From assembly GCA_900769145.1 (NCBI GenBank), contig CAAGFN010000124.1:1-23474 (forward strand): DNA of 23,474 nucleotides, read 5' to 3'. Every line of letters begins with the position of its first letter. Positions within the stretch are counted from its first letter, which is position 1. Shown piece after piece: positions 17,167 through 23,185 of this stretch. The notes below the pieces were generated by a model. It was not told the origin of the DNA, did not search any database, and saw nothing but the letters and a program-made list of their open reading frames with translations. The position numbers and the translations under genes were made by a program. This DNA is from Rikenellaceae bacterium (lineage in GTDB: Bacteria > Bacteroidota > Bacteroidia > Bacteroidales > UBA932).

Positions 17167-18399
17167 ATGCAAACCAACGAAGTTATGATGAACGAGGAGA
17201 CCCTGAAGCGACTGCCGGTAGGCATTCAGACTTTCGAGAAACTAATACTGCAAAATTGCTTGTATATTGACAAGACAGAGTACATTGTCAAGATGATCCG
17301 GCACAGCAATTATATCTTCCTGAGCCGTCCAAGGAGGTTCGGAAAGTCGTTATTGGTCTCCACGCTCCAGAGTTATTTTGAAGGGAAGAAAGAGTTATTC
17401 AAGGGCCTGTTTATCGACAGTGTTGAAAAGGACTGGATCAATTACCCCGTACTTCGGTTTGATATGAGCACGGCCAAGCACGAGGGTGCGGAAGGACTTC
17501 AGGATGAACTGAGTTATAAACTGTCCAACTATGAGGAACTCTATGGCAAAGGGCCGACAGACGAGAAAAATCTGAACCAGCGTCTCCAGGGCCTGATTGA
17601 AAGAGCATACAGGAAGACTGGTCGAAAGGTGGTAATTCTTATTGATGAATACGATGCTCCACTGTTGGATGTCCTTCACAACGAAGGGCAACTGGATCAG
17701 CTCCGGCAGATTATGCGCAACTTTTACAGCCCTCTCAAATATTCGGACCCTTATCTCCAGTTCGTATTCATTACAGGCATAACCAAGTTCTCCCAACTCA
17801 GCATTTTCAGCGAACTGAACAATTTGAAGAACATCTCGATGCTTCCTGAGTTCGCTGCCATTTGCGGAATCAGTGAAACTGAGGTCCAGGAGCAGATGTC
17901 CGAATATATTGAAGATTTCTCCGCCGCTGCTAACAAGACAAATAATGAGGTGCTGTCTTCGCTCAAATCCCAATACGACGGTTACCACTTCGCATATTCA
18001 TCTCCGGACATCTACAATCCTTTCAGTCTGCTGAATGCCCTGCAGGACAAGATGTTGAGAAGCTATTGGTTTGAAAGCGGCACACCGACATTCCTGATTG
18101 ACAAACTGAAAGAGTTCAGTGTCGTCCCGTCAATGCTGAGACCGACTATGTTGATGGAATCCTCGTTTGATGCACCGACTGAAAACATGACGTCAATCAT
18201 GCCGTTGCTTTATCAGTCCGGGTATTTCACGATTAAGGCCTACGACCCGGTAAGCGACCTCTACACACTCGACATCCCGAATAAGGAAATCCGGATCGGG
18301 CTGATGGAGAACCTTTTACCCAACTATGTGCAAAATGACTCATACAAGGGTATCACAACGGTAGCCACTGCCAATAATAAAAGTGGGCATCAACTTTGA
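17167..18399 (+). CDS. AAA-ATPase (DUF1703 family) lacking its C-terminal nuclease domain
   Basis: 410 residues from the first ATG; 17185 or 17188 may be the true start because the conserved LPVGIQTFEKL begins soon after. Walker A is RPRRFGKS (54-61) and Walker B is VVILIDEYD (155-163); LSRPRRFGKSLLVSTLQSYFEG and FVFITGITKFSQLSIFSELNN are hallmarks of the AAA-ATPase-like/DUF1703 family (PF09820 with PF08011), which is multicopy in Bacteroidales. Full members run to about 520 residues with a PD-(D/E)XK nuclease-like end. Here homology stops near GLMENLLPNYV (about 388), then a short unrelated tail ends the frame. The normal last residues survive just downstream in another frame (18380-18439), so the nuclease part was deleted and the gene frameshifted. 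The ATPase half may still be made, but the gene is probably decaying. Confidence 0.85.
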   Translation: MQTNEVMMNEETLKRLPVGIQTFEKLILQNCLYIDKTEYIVKMIRHSNYIFLSRPRRFGKSLLVSTLQSYFEGKKELFKGLFIDSVEKDWINYPVLRFDMSTAKHEGAEGLQDELSYKLSNYEELYGKGPTDEKNLNQRLQGLIERAYRKTGRKVVILIDEYDAPLLDVLHNEGQLDQLRQIMRNFYSPLKYSDPYLQFVFITGITKFSQLSIFSELNNLKNISMLPEFAAICGISETEVQEQMSEYIEDFSAAANKTNNEVLSSLKSQYDGYHFAYSSPDIYNPFSLLNALQDKMLRSYWFESGTPTFLIDKLKEFSVVPSMLRPTMLMESSFDAPTENMTSIMPLLYQSGYFTIKAYDPVSDLYTLDIPNKEIRIGLMENLLPNYVQNDSYKGITTVATANNKSGHQL

Positions 18400-18439
18400 C
18401 TCTGCCAGTCACACTATCTCAGATTGGAAAATCGAGTAA
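18380..18439 (+). pseudogene. Out-of-frame C-terminal remnant of the same AAA-ATPase/DUF1703 gene
   Basis: In the +1 frame relative to the ATPase, these bases read KVGINFDSASHTISDWKIE followed by TAA. This is the usual last stretch of full-length DUF1703 proteins (KVGVNFS...I..W..E-stop). It partly overlaps the end of the truncated reading frame. Together they show that about 120-150 codons of nuclease domain were lost, with a frame change at the junction. Confidence 0.72.
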
Positions 18440-18474
18440 TCCCCGGCCTGACCGGTGATCTGCAGAAAAAGAAT

Positions 18475-18507
18475 AACAGCAGCTGGTCTTCACGACTGGC
18501 TGCTGTT
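18475..18507. terminator. Hairpin after the ATPase remnant
   Basis: A perfect 9-bp inverted repeat, AACAGCAGC (18475-18483) and GCTGCTGTT (18499-18507), with a 15-nt loop. Only a short mixed run (GAGTTATTC) follows, so it is a poor intrinsic terminator, but no other stem-loop is visible here. The remaining gap to 18638 is AT-rich with no feature seen. Confidence 0.4.
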
Positions 18508-18638
18508 GAGTTATTCAATATGAATTAAACTAGCTTATGATTTATGTCTTCTGTTCTGCTTATTTGCTATTATCGTGCCAAAGATTCTTTCAAATTGGTT
18601 AATTTCTATTAAAAAATGTTACATTCCACTTTTTCTGC

Positions 18639-18660
18639 TGATTATCCGCTATTCGTACAG
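18639..18660 (+). repeat. 22-bp dispersed repeat, copy A
   Basis: TGATTATCCGCTA, three bases, then GTACAG. It matches copy C (21652-21673, minus strand) at 19 of 22 positions and copy B (21442-21463) at 17 of 22. It lies 18 bp beyond the 3' end of the minus-strand PspC gene. Confidence 0.5.
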
Positions 18661-18677
18661 CGCTTTCGTCACCCTGT

Positions 18678-19706
18678 CTAGACAATCGCAGGGATGCATC
18701 CCATAAAGATGGTGACTGACAGCATTATGAGCGTGAGCAGCCATACAATCACAATCACAAGGCCCGGATGCCATTTAGGGGCTTTGAAATCAATGATGCA
18801 TTGGAGTCCGGAGTAGATGCACCAAATGAACGGAAGGCTGACAGCCAGCACAATGAGACCCTTTACCCAAATCAGGTTCAATGCTGAATACAGACCCGGA
18901 ATCCGCATCATTGCCGTTGACAGCCTGTGCCATACGAACAGGTCGGAGCCGAAGATATTCTGCCAGAACAATATTATGCTCTCAGCGAACAGACCACTGA
19001 AGCCGAGAAGCAGCAGAAGGACTCCCATTATCTTCGTTATGAGGTTGCCCGCACCCTTTGCCGCCTCGGAATTGCCCATCTCACGGATTGTCCCCGAAGC
19101 CTTCTCAATTGAATCCTGTACTGCTTTCTGAATATCCTGGACCGTATTTCCCTCGCCCTTCATCCTGTGCTTCTCACCCACCGTCTTCGCAGCCGGGATA
19201 ATGAAGCCTGCAAGTACATATATCAGGAGCGGGAGAGTAAATTCCGATGTCGGATAGCATCTGATATGAGCCATCCAGAGAACCACTGTGAACACTACTA
19301 CCAGAGTACGCACAGCCACGACATCCATATTGAAATATGCCGCAAGACCGCTGCAGACACCGAGCACTTTTCCATTGTCCAGGTCGCGGTAAATTTTCTT
19401 CTTCCGGCTGACCGGTTCTTGGGCATTGACCTTCTCCCCAGCCGACTCCGACTCGATTTCCTCCGGCCGGCCGAGCACCGCAATCACTTCATCGGCAATG
19501 TATTCCGTTACTACTCCGGTCTTGCAGCATTTCTCCACCAGCAGCTCCGCCATCCTTTCCTCAATCCCCTCCATTATCTCGTTTCCGCTCTCGATTCCGG
19601 AGTAGAACGATTTCAGCTCGCCGAGATACTTGTCAATCTTTTCCGCAGCTGTAATCTCCATTGTAAAGGCATAACCGCCTATACTGTTTTTCTGAACCTG
19701 ATTCAT
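18678..19706 (-). CDS. PspC-domain membrane protein, long paralogue
   Basis: A 342-residue membrane protein. The N-terminal ~75 residues (AAEKIDKYLGELKSFY ... IMEGIEERMAELLVEKC) are a cytoplasmic helical segment shared with the shorter PspC protein upstream. The PspC domain follows (about 101-172): KKKIYRDLDNGKVLGVCSGLAAYF, then hydrophobic VVAVRTLVVVFTVVLW and a second membrane segment ending in FIIPAA. Three further membrane segments lie near 226-250, 285-307 and 315-337. PspC proteins sense or relay envelope stress. The N-terminal MNQVQKNSIGGYAFT parallels the short paralogue, which supports the chosen start. The start overlaps the padR stop by 4 nt (ATGA), so the two are coupled. It is the last gene of the operon. 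Confidence 0.88.
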   Translation of the reverse strand: MNQVQKNSIGGYAFTMEITAAEKIDKYLGELKSFYSGIESGNEIMEGIEERMAELLVEKCCKTGVVTEYIADEVIAVLGRPEEIESESAGEKVNAQEPVSRKKKIYRDLDNGKVLGVCSGLAAYFNMDVVAVRTLVVVFTVVLWMAHIRCYPTSEFTLPLLIYVLAGFIIPAAKTVGEKHRMKGEGNTVQDIQKAVQDSIEKASGTIREMGNSEAAKGAGNLITKIMGVLLLLLGFSGLFAESIILFWQNIFGSDLFVWHRLSTAMMRIPGLYSALNLIWVKGLIVLAVSLPFIWCIYSGLQCIIDFKAPKWHPGLVIVIVWLLTLIMLSVTIFMGCIPAIV

Positions 19707-20032
19707 TTTTTCAATGTTTCAATTGTAGTTACTATTTCACTCCAGGCTGCATCCATTTCCTGCAGGAGGCTCCTGCCCTTGTCCGTGATGACATAATATT
19801 TGCGCGGCGGACCCTGAGGCGATTCCTCCCAGCGGTAGGTGAGATATCCCTGGTTCTTTTCCCTGATAAGGAGCGGGTAGAGTGTGCCTTCCACAACTAT
19901 CATATTGGCCGCCTTGAGTTCCTCGATGATAGCCGAAGCGTAGGCTTCTTTGCGGGCCAGGATGCAGAGAATGCAGTATTCCAGCACACCCTTTCTCATT
20001 TGAGAACGTATGTTGTCAGTGTTGTTTTCCAT
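19703..20032 (-). CDS. PadR-family transcriptional regulator
   Basis: A 109-residue winged-helix regulator. The hallmark PadR layout is clear: RKGVLEYCILCILARKEAYASAIIEEL (helices 1-2), EGTLYPLLIREKNQGYLTYRWEESPQGPPRKYYVITDKGRSLL (recognition helix and wing), and a short C-terminal helix. Length is typical for the short PadR subfamily. Placed between two PspC genes (12 nt after the first, 4-nt overlap with the second), it most likely represses its own operon and responds to an envelope signal; that is inferred. A second candidate target would be the leader region upstream of 20704. Confidence 0.93.
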   Translation of the reverse strand: MENNTDNIRSQMRKGVLEYCILCILARKEAYASAIIEELKAANMIVVEGTLYPLLIREKNQGYLTYRWEESPQGPPRKYYVITDKGRSLLQEMDAAWSEIVTTIETLKK

Positions 20033-20044
20033 ATTCTTCGTGTA

Positions 20045-20704
20045 TTATTTCTTCGTTGCGAATCGGGCAAGGTTCTCGGCTGTCATAGGCAGACCGTACA
20101 TCTCGCATTTCTGAACCGGAGTCTCCGCCTTCGGTATCACAATCATGAGGATGATGTAAATCCAGAATCCCGCAGTGCCGAGAATGAGGGCGGCTACCGC
20201 AATGAGTCTTATGAGGACTACGTCAATGTCAAAGTATGCGGCAAGGCCGGAGCAGACGCCGCCGATGGCTTTCTCGTCAATGTCCCTGTACATTTTCTTC
20301 TTTGGAGGAAATGCGCTGCCCTGTTTGTTTCCGGTACCGTCCCCCTGGCCCTGCTGTCCTTCCGGCTGCTTGCCTGCTCCTGAAGCCTGGCTGGCGGCTG
20401 TCCCTGCATCGCCGGTTCTGTCCACCGGTTCCTTGACCCCGTCCGGCATACCGAGCTGCTCAGTGATTTTCTGGACCATGTCAATGCAGACCGTCCTGTT
20501 CCCTGTACCGACTTCCTTTACCAGAAGTTCCGCAATCCTGTCCTCAAGATCACTCATAACCTCGTCTTTCTCATAAATGAGGGAAGACGGGCTTTTCTGC
20601 AGTCTCTCCTCAAAATGCCTGAGATACTGTTCCATTCTTTCATAGGCGTCCTGGTCGAAGTAGAAGTTCCTTCCACCTACACTTGCATCTTGTACTTTTT
20701 TCAT
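20045..20704 (-). CDS. PspC-domain membrane protein, short paralogue
   Basis: 219 residues from the ATG at 20704. The open frame continues upstream to 20926, but that part reads through the inverted-repeat element and has no homology to the paralogue, so 20704 is the start: MKKVQDASVGGRNFYFDQDAYERMEQYL parallels the N-terminus of the long PspC protein. A helical domain (about 15-90; SDLEDRIAELLVKEV) is followed by a Gly/Gln/Ala linker (about 98-132). The PspC domain comes next (about 136-192; KKKMYRDIDEKAIGGVCSGLAAYFDIDVVLIRLIAVAALILG ... ILMIVIPKAETP), and the protein ends in a conserved tail (PMTAENLARFA). There are two membrane segments. It is the first gene of the PspC-PadR-PspC operon. 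Confidence 0.9.
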   Translation of the reverse strand: MKKVQDASVGGRNFYFDQDAYERMEQYLRHFEERLQKSPSSLIYEKDEVMSDLEDRIAELLVKEVGTGNRTVCIDMVQKITEQLGMPDGVKEPVDRTGDAGTAASQASGAGKQPEGQQGQGDGTGNKQGSAFPPKKKMYRDIDEKAIGGVCSGLAAYFDIDVVLIRLIAVAALILGTAGFWIYIILMIVIPKAETPVQKCEMYGLPMTAENLARFATKK

Positions 20705-20782
20705 TGTCAATATGTTTAATTTGTTTATTATTCTTTGTCGTTCAAGTGCCTGGTCCTCAGTCGTTTCCACGCTTCTCCCCAC

Positions 20783-20800
20783 AGGCTGCCCGGAAAGTCC
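20783..20800. repeat. Orphan left arm of the ~95-bp inverted-repeat element
   Basis: AGGCTGCCCGGAAAGTCC resembles the left arm of the complete element that begins 38 bp to the right (AGGCTGTCCGAAAAGTCC). No body or right arm follows it before the complete copy, so it looks like a partial, decayed copy. A similar orphan of the right arm (GTACTTTTCG) sits at 20984-20993 beside the PspC promoter. Confidence 0.45.
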
Positions 20801-20820
20801 GTCCGCACTTCCTCCCCCCC

Positions 20821-20915
20821 AGGCTGTCCGAAAAGTCCGCTTTTCGGAGCGTAAACGGCCTTCTGCGACTCTGGCAGTGGTGGAAGCAGCCGTAGGCGTA
20901 CTTTTCGGACAGGCT
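20821..20915. repeat. ~95-bp inverted-repeat element, copy 1, inside the PspC operon leader
   Basis: The ends AGGCTGTCCGAAAAGT (20821-20836) and ACTTTTCGGACAGGCT (20900-20915) are inverted with one mismatch. Inside, ACGGC-CTTC ... GAAG-CA-GCCGT forms a second stem. The interior shares GAGCG, CGGCCTTCTGCGA and GTA...GAAG with copy 2 at 21100-21196. There is no coding capacity. It lies downstream of the promoter at 20998-21029, so it would be transcribed in the 5' untranslated leader of the PspC operon and would fold into a long hairpin. Confidence 0.65.
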
Positions 20916-20997
20916 CCCCCTGCCATTCCGGCTTCATATCAGCCCCTTTCCAGCCTCAATCAAATGCTCCTCTGCAGCCCCAAGTACTTTTCGAATG

Positions 20998-21029
20998 CAA
21001 AGATATATATTATTTTAGATATATTGCAA
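20998..21029 (-). promoter_or_regulatory. Bacteroidetes-type promoter of the PspC-PadR-PspC operon
   Basis: On the minus strand, TTG (complement of 21027-21029) is followed after 21 nt by TATCTTTG (complement of 20998-21005), in a strongly AT-rich stretch. It implies a leader of about 290 nt before the start codon at 20704, long for a simple operon and occupied by the inverted-repeat element. Confidence 0.65.
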
Positions 21030-21099
21030 TACAAGGTAGTAATTTTTTGAAAATACTTTTAGCGAAAATCGACCGCGACGGACAAATAACGTCACCCCC

Positions 21100-21196
21100 A
21101 GCCTGTCCAAAAAGTCCGCACTTCAGAGCGCAATCGGCCTTCTGCGATACTCTAGCAGGGGTAGAAGTGACTGAAGTGGTACTTCTCGGGCAGGCT
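21100..21196. repeat. ~95-bp inverted-repeat element, copy 2
   Basis: The ends AGCCTGTCCAAAAAGT (21100-21115) and ACTTCTCGGGCAGGCT (21181-21196) pair with two mismatches and one G-T. The interior aligns with copy 1 over its whole length with scattered substitutions. It lies just upstream of the PspC promoter, so the two copies bracket that promoter. Confidence 0.65.
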
Positions 21197-21269
21197 CGCC
21201 CGGATGAATCAGTGATGATGCCAGCATTCCTCCGGACAAATTGATGAGAGGAGACGCATACCGTAAATC

Positions 21270-21323
21270 AAAAATGAAAAACAACAGCCCCGCTTACAAT
21301 GCCCTGTAGCGGGGTGCGTTGTT
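21270..21323 (-). terminator. Strong intrinsic terminator on the minus strand
   Basis: On the minus strand, AACAAC, a 3-nt internal loop and CCCCGCT pair with AGCGGGG and GTTGTT, followed by a U-rich run (GTTGTTTTTCATTTTTG). The arms on the plus coordinates are 21280-21285 with 21318-21323 and 21288-21294 with 21308-21314. It ends a minus-strand transcript that comes from 21330 or further right; no gene is seen directly upstream, so the transcript is a small RNA or an attenuated leader. Confidence 0.68.
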
Positions 21324-21400
21324 CACTGAGGCCTTCTGGAGAGTGCCAGTGAACAAGACCCCCTGCTACAGATACTTCTGAGGCAGGTCTTTGTTCACTG
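21321..21400 (-). ncRNA. Structured three-arm region, possible small RNA or attenuator
   Basis: GTTCACTG occurs at 21321-21328 and again at 21393-21400, and its complement CAGTGAAC at 21347-21354. The middle arm can pair with either. Pairing with the right arm continues through AA-GACC...TGC against GCA-GGTCTT (21355-21366 with 21383-21392), a stem of about 17 pairs with one bulged A and a CCC bulge. The left GTTCACTG shares GTT with the 5' arm of the terminator at 21270-21323. On the minus strand this gives an antiterminator-like choice: right/middle pairing frees the terminator, middle/left pairing would disturb it. No known RNA family was recognised; promoter unknown. Confidence 0.45.
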
Positions 21401-21415
21401 AAAATGCGTTACAAA

Positions 21416-21451
21416 AATGATTCTCCGAATGATTGTCCGAATGATTGTCCG
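21416..21451 (+). repeat. 12-bp tandem repeat, three units
   Basis: AATGATTCTCCG (21416-21427), AATGATTGTCCG (21428-21439) and AATGATTGTCCG (21440-21451). A further unit in reverse, AATGATTATCCG, lies at 21664-21675 on the minus strand. The last tandem unit runs into the 22-bp repeat copy B. Confidence 0.7.
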
Positions 21452-21463
21452 CTAACAGTACAA
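21442..21463 (+). repeat. 22-bp dispersed repeat, copy B
   Basis: TGATTGTCCGCTA, three bases, then GTACAA. It begins inside the third unit of the 12-bp tandem repeat. Compared with copies A and C it differs mainly in the three-base spacer and the last base. Confidence 0.5.
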
Positions 21464-21543
21464 CTGCTGCCAACAGGTTACATTTTTTCATTCTTTCAGG
21501 TCCTTCTGCGATTCGGGCTTCAGCATGAGAGGACGACATCTAG

Positions 21544-21578
21544 AAATGTCCGGGAAATCCCGTGATTTACGGACATTT
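21544..21578. terminator. AAATGTCCG palindrome
   Basis: AAATGTCCG (21544-21552) and CGGACATTT (21570-21578) form a perfect 9-bp stem with a 17-nt loop. The plus strand continues TTGCTTTTTG, so it is terminator-like in that direction. It is the second hairpin met by transcripts leaving the minus-strand peptidase gene. Confidence 0.5.
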
Positions 21579-21592
21579 TGCTTTTTGACAGA

Positions 21593-21631
21593 CAAAACGG
21601 CCGGGAAATGCGGGAAATCTCGGCCATTTTG
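21593..21631. terminator. GGCCATTTT palindrome, terminator of the peptidase gene
   Basis: CAAAACGGCCGGGA (21593-21606) and TCTCGGCCATTTTG (21618-21631) form a 14-bp stem with two mismatches and an 11-nt loop. Arms, loop length and loop bases (AATGCG) match the palindrome at 16043-16079. On the minus strand the second arm ends in GTTTTG, about 50 nt after the peptidase stop, so it probably ends that transcript. Confidence 0.65.
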
Positions 21632-21651
21632 CAAACAGTGTAAGGGATGTT

Positions 21652-21673
21652 CTGTACGCTTTGCGGATAATCA
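21652..21673 (-). repeat. 22-bp dispersed repeat, copy C
   Basis: On the minus strand: TGATTATCCGCAA, three bases, then GTACAG. It is 19/22 identical to copy A and lies 9 bp beyond the stop codon of the peptidase gene. Confidence 0.5.
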
Positions 21674-21682
21674 TTAAATAAA

Positions 21683-23122
21683 TTACTCCTCCGGAGCGAA
21701 CATCGGGTCCCAGGCCGGCAGGCGCTGAGGCTCCTGGTTCAATATCTCCAGGATGTCGGAAGGTACGTATTTCTTCTCGGCGACAAGGCGGAACATATAC
21801 TCATCGAACCACTCATCAGTCATTATCAGATGGCCCTTGTAGCCGCTGTCGACTCCCCAGCTGTTCTCCACCATCCACTTGAGTGGCTTCCCGTCACGGA
21901 TATCCACAGCCATCAATGTCATCGCATGGGAGGAACCGCTGGCATGAGTCATGACTCTCTGTCTCTTGTCCATATTCAGGTCAATGCCGAATAGGGATTC
22001 GTAATCGTAGTTTGCCAGGTCGAGGACACCTTTCTTGGAATTCAGGAACTTGCCAACGTCGCAGGAGAAGTACATCGCCCTTCCGTCCCTGATGGAAGAA
22101 ATAGCTATTTCCTTGATACGGTCAACAGGAAGATTGACATAGAGCCAGTTATGCCCGTCATAGACGTGCCTGTCATAATCGATTTCATAAACCTTGTAGT
22201 ACTCCCTGGTCGGATCATTCATCAGCATTACGTAATTGTCGTTCAGCGGTTCACCGACGAACTTCTGGTAGAATGATACCGGAGTGTAGGTCTCACGGCT
22301 AACGAAATTATCCTTGGAATCGTACATTGCCCATTCGAACTCGGTCGGTGGGACACCAAGGCAAAGAGCCAGGATGCGGTAAACATCCTTGAGGACATCC
22401 TCCTTAATCTGCTGGAGGCCCTGGTCGTTTGCGGTTTTTGCCTTAGCAGCGGCCTTTGCAGACATACCCTTAATCGATGACTTGGCTTCATCATTGTACT
22501 CCCTGAGCCTTAATCCTCCCTGCCTGAGGACATTCTTGAGCTGGGCAGACATCTGTGATGTATTGTTGCTGCTGTAGGTCTCCGGCATTACCTCGGAAGG
22601 TACCAGGCCGTACTTGAGGGCAAGGTCAGAAACGCCTGTAAACTGGCCGCCGTCACCGAGCGGATTGGAAAAAAGCCAGTCCACCTGCCTGTCATCAAAT
22701 GGAAGGTCCTTTGTATCAATGACTCCCTGCAGGAAGAGATTTGATTTCTCAAGCTGGTCATAGAAGAAAAGGTAGTTCTGGGAGAATGTGAATGAGCCGA
22801 GATCGTATTTCTGAATCATCCTTGCCCGGAGAACATTGAGGCCGGTGAAGAGCCAGCATCGTCCTGAAGATTTCTGGTCTGTAATCCCCTTGGTCTTGAC
22901 CCTGTCGGTGAAATGTGTGTCAATCATCGCTGCGTTGTCGGCATTGGTAGCCAGGATATTGATGGAATTGCCTGCAAGAGCGTTCTTCAATGCCTTGTCG
23001 GCCGCATTGCACTGATAGCCCTGGCTGATGCGCTGAAGCACTTCCGGAGTAATGCCACCGTTCTGGGCAAACGCAAATATACCTAAGAAAGTGGTAATGA
23101 TGGTCAGTATGGTTCTTTTCAT
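21683..23122 (-). CDS. Secreted C1B cysteine peptidase (PepC/bleomycin hydrolase family)
   Basis: 479 residues from the ATG at 23122, chosen because it gives a clean signal peptide (MKRTILTIITTFLGIFAFA, cleavage before Q20); eight codons upstream are also open. The C1B triad is visible: Q83 and C89 in TDQKSSGRCWLF, H399 in SGSSHAMT and N420 in VENSWG. GPxTEFEW-like VPPTEFEWAMYD and the LPVDRIKE helix fit PepC. The length is that of the family. Most PepC/bleomycin hydrolases are cytoplasmic hexamers; this one is exported, as in several Bacteroidetes. The usual inward-folded C-terminal tail that makes the enzyme an aminopeptidase ends differently here (PAWDPMFAPEE). It is alone in its unit, with a promoter upstream and a palindromic terminator downstream. 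Confidence 0.92.
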   Translation of the reverse strand: MKRTILTIITTFLGIFAFAQNGGITPEVLQRISQGYQCNAADKALKNALAGNSINILATNADNAAMIDTHFTDRVKTKGITDQKSSGRCWLFTGLNVLRARMIQKYDLGSFTFSQNYLFFYDQLEKSNLFLQGVIDTKDLPFDDRQVDWLFSNPLGDGGQFTGVSDLALKYGLVPSEVMPETYSSNNTSQMSAQLKNVLRQGGLRLREYNDEAKSSIKGMSAKAAAKAKTANDQGLQQIKEDVLKDVYRILALCLGVPPTEFEWAMYDSKDNFVSRETYTPVSFYQKFVGEPLNDNYVMLMNDPTREYYKVYEIDYDRHVYDGHNWLYVNLPVDRIKEIAISSIRDGRAMYFSCDVGKFLNSKKGVLDLANYDYESLFGIDLNMDKRQRVMTHASGSSHAMTLMAVDIRDGKPLKWMVENSWGVDSGYKGHLIMTDEWFDEYMFRLVAEKKYVPSDILEILNQEPQRLPAWDPMFAPEE

Positions 23123-23143
23123 AATTGATATAATAGATTTCCA

Positions 23144-23151
23144 CAAAGATA
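23144..23151 (-). promoter_or_regulatory. -7 element of the peptidase gene
   Basis: TATCTTTG on the minus strand (CAAAGATA at 23144-23151) fits TAnnTTTG and sits 22 nt before the start codon at 23122. No TTG is seen at the standard distance upstream, so the call rests on the -7 box and position. Confidence 0.5.
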
Positions 23152-23185
23152 CAAAAAATTCAGGTGCCCGAGTATATACCTATTC

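Noticed and set aside
20705..20926. N-terminal extension of the short PspC protein
   Set aside because: It reads through the inverted-repeat element, has no similarity to the paralogue, and the ATG at 20704 gives the matching N-terminus.
21416..21451. Possible CRISPR array
   Set aside because: The 12-bp units are directly adjacent without spacers, and no cas gene is present.
21525..21677. A 50-codon plus-strand frame with four cysteines near its end
   Set aside because: It reads through two palindromes and the 22-bp repeat; no promoter or homologous family is evident, so the cysteines are likely chance.
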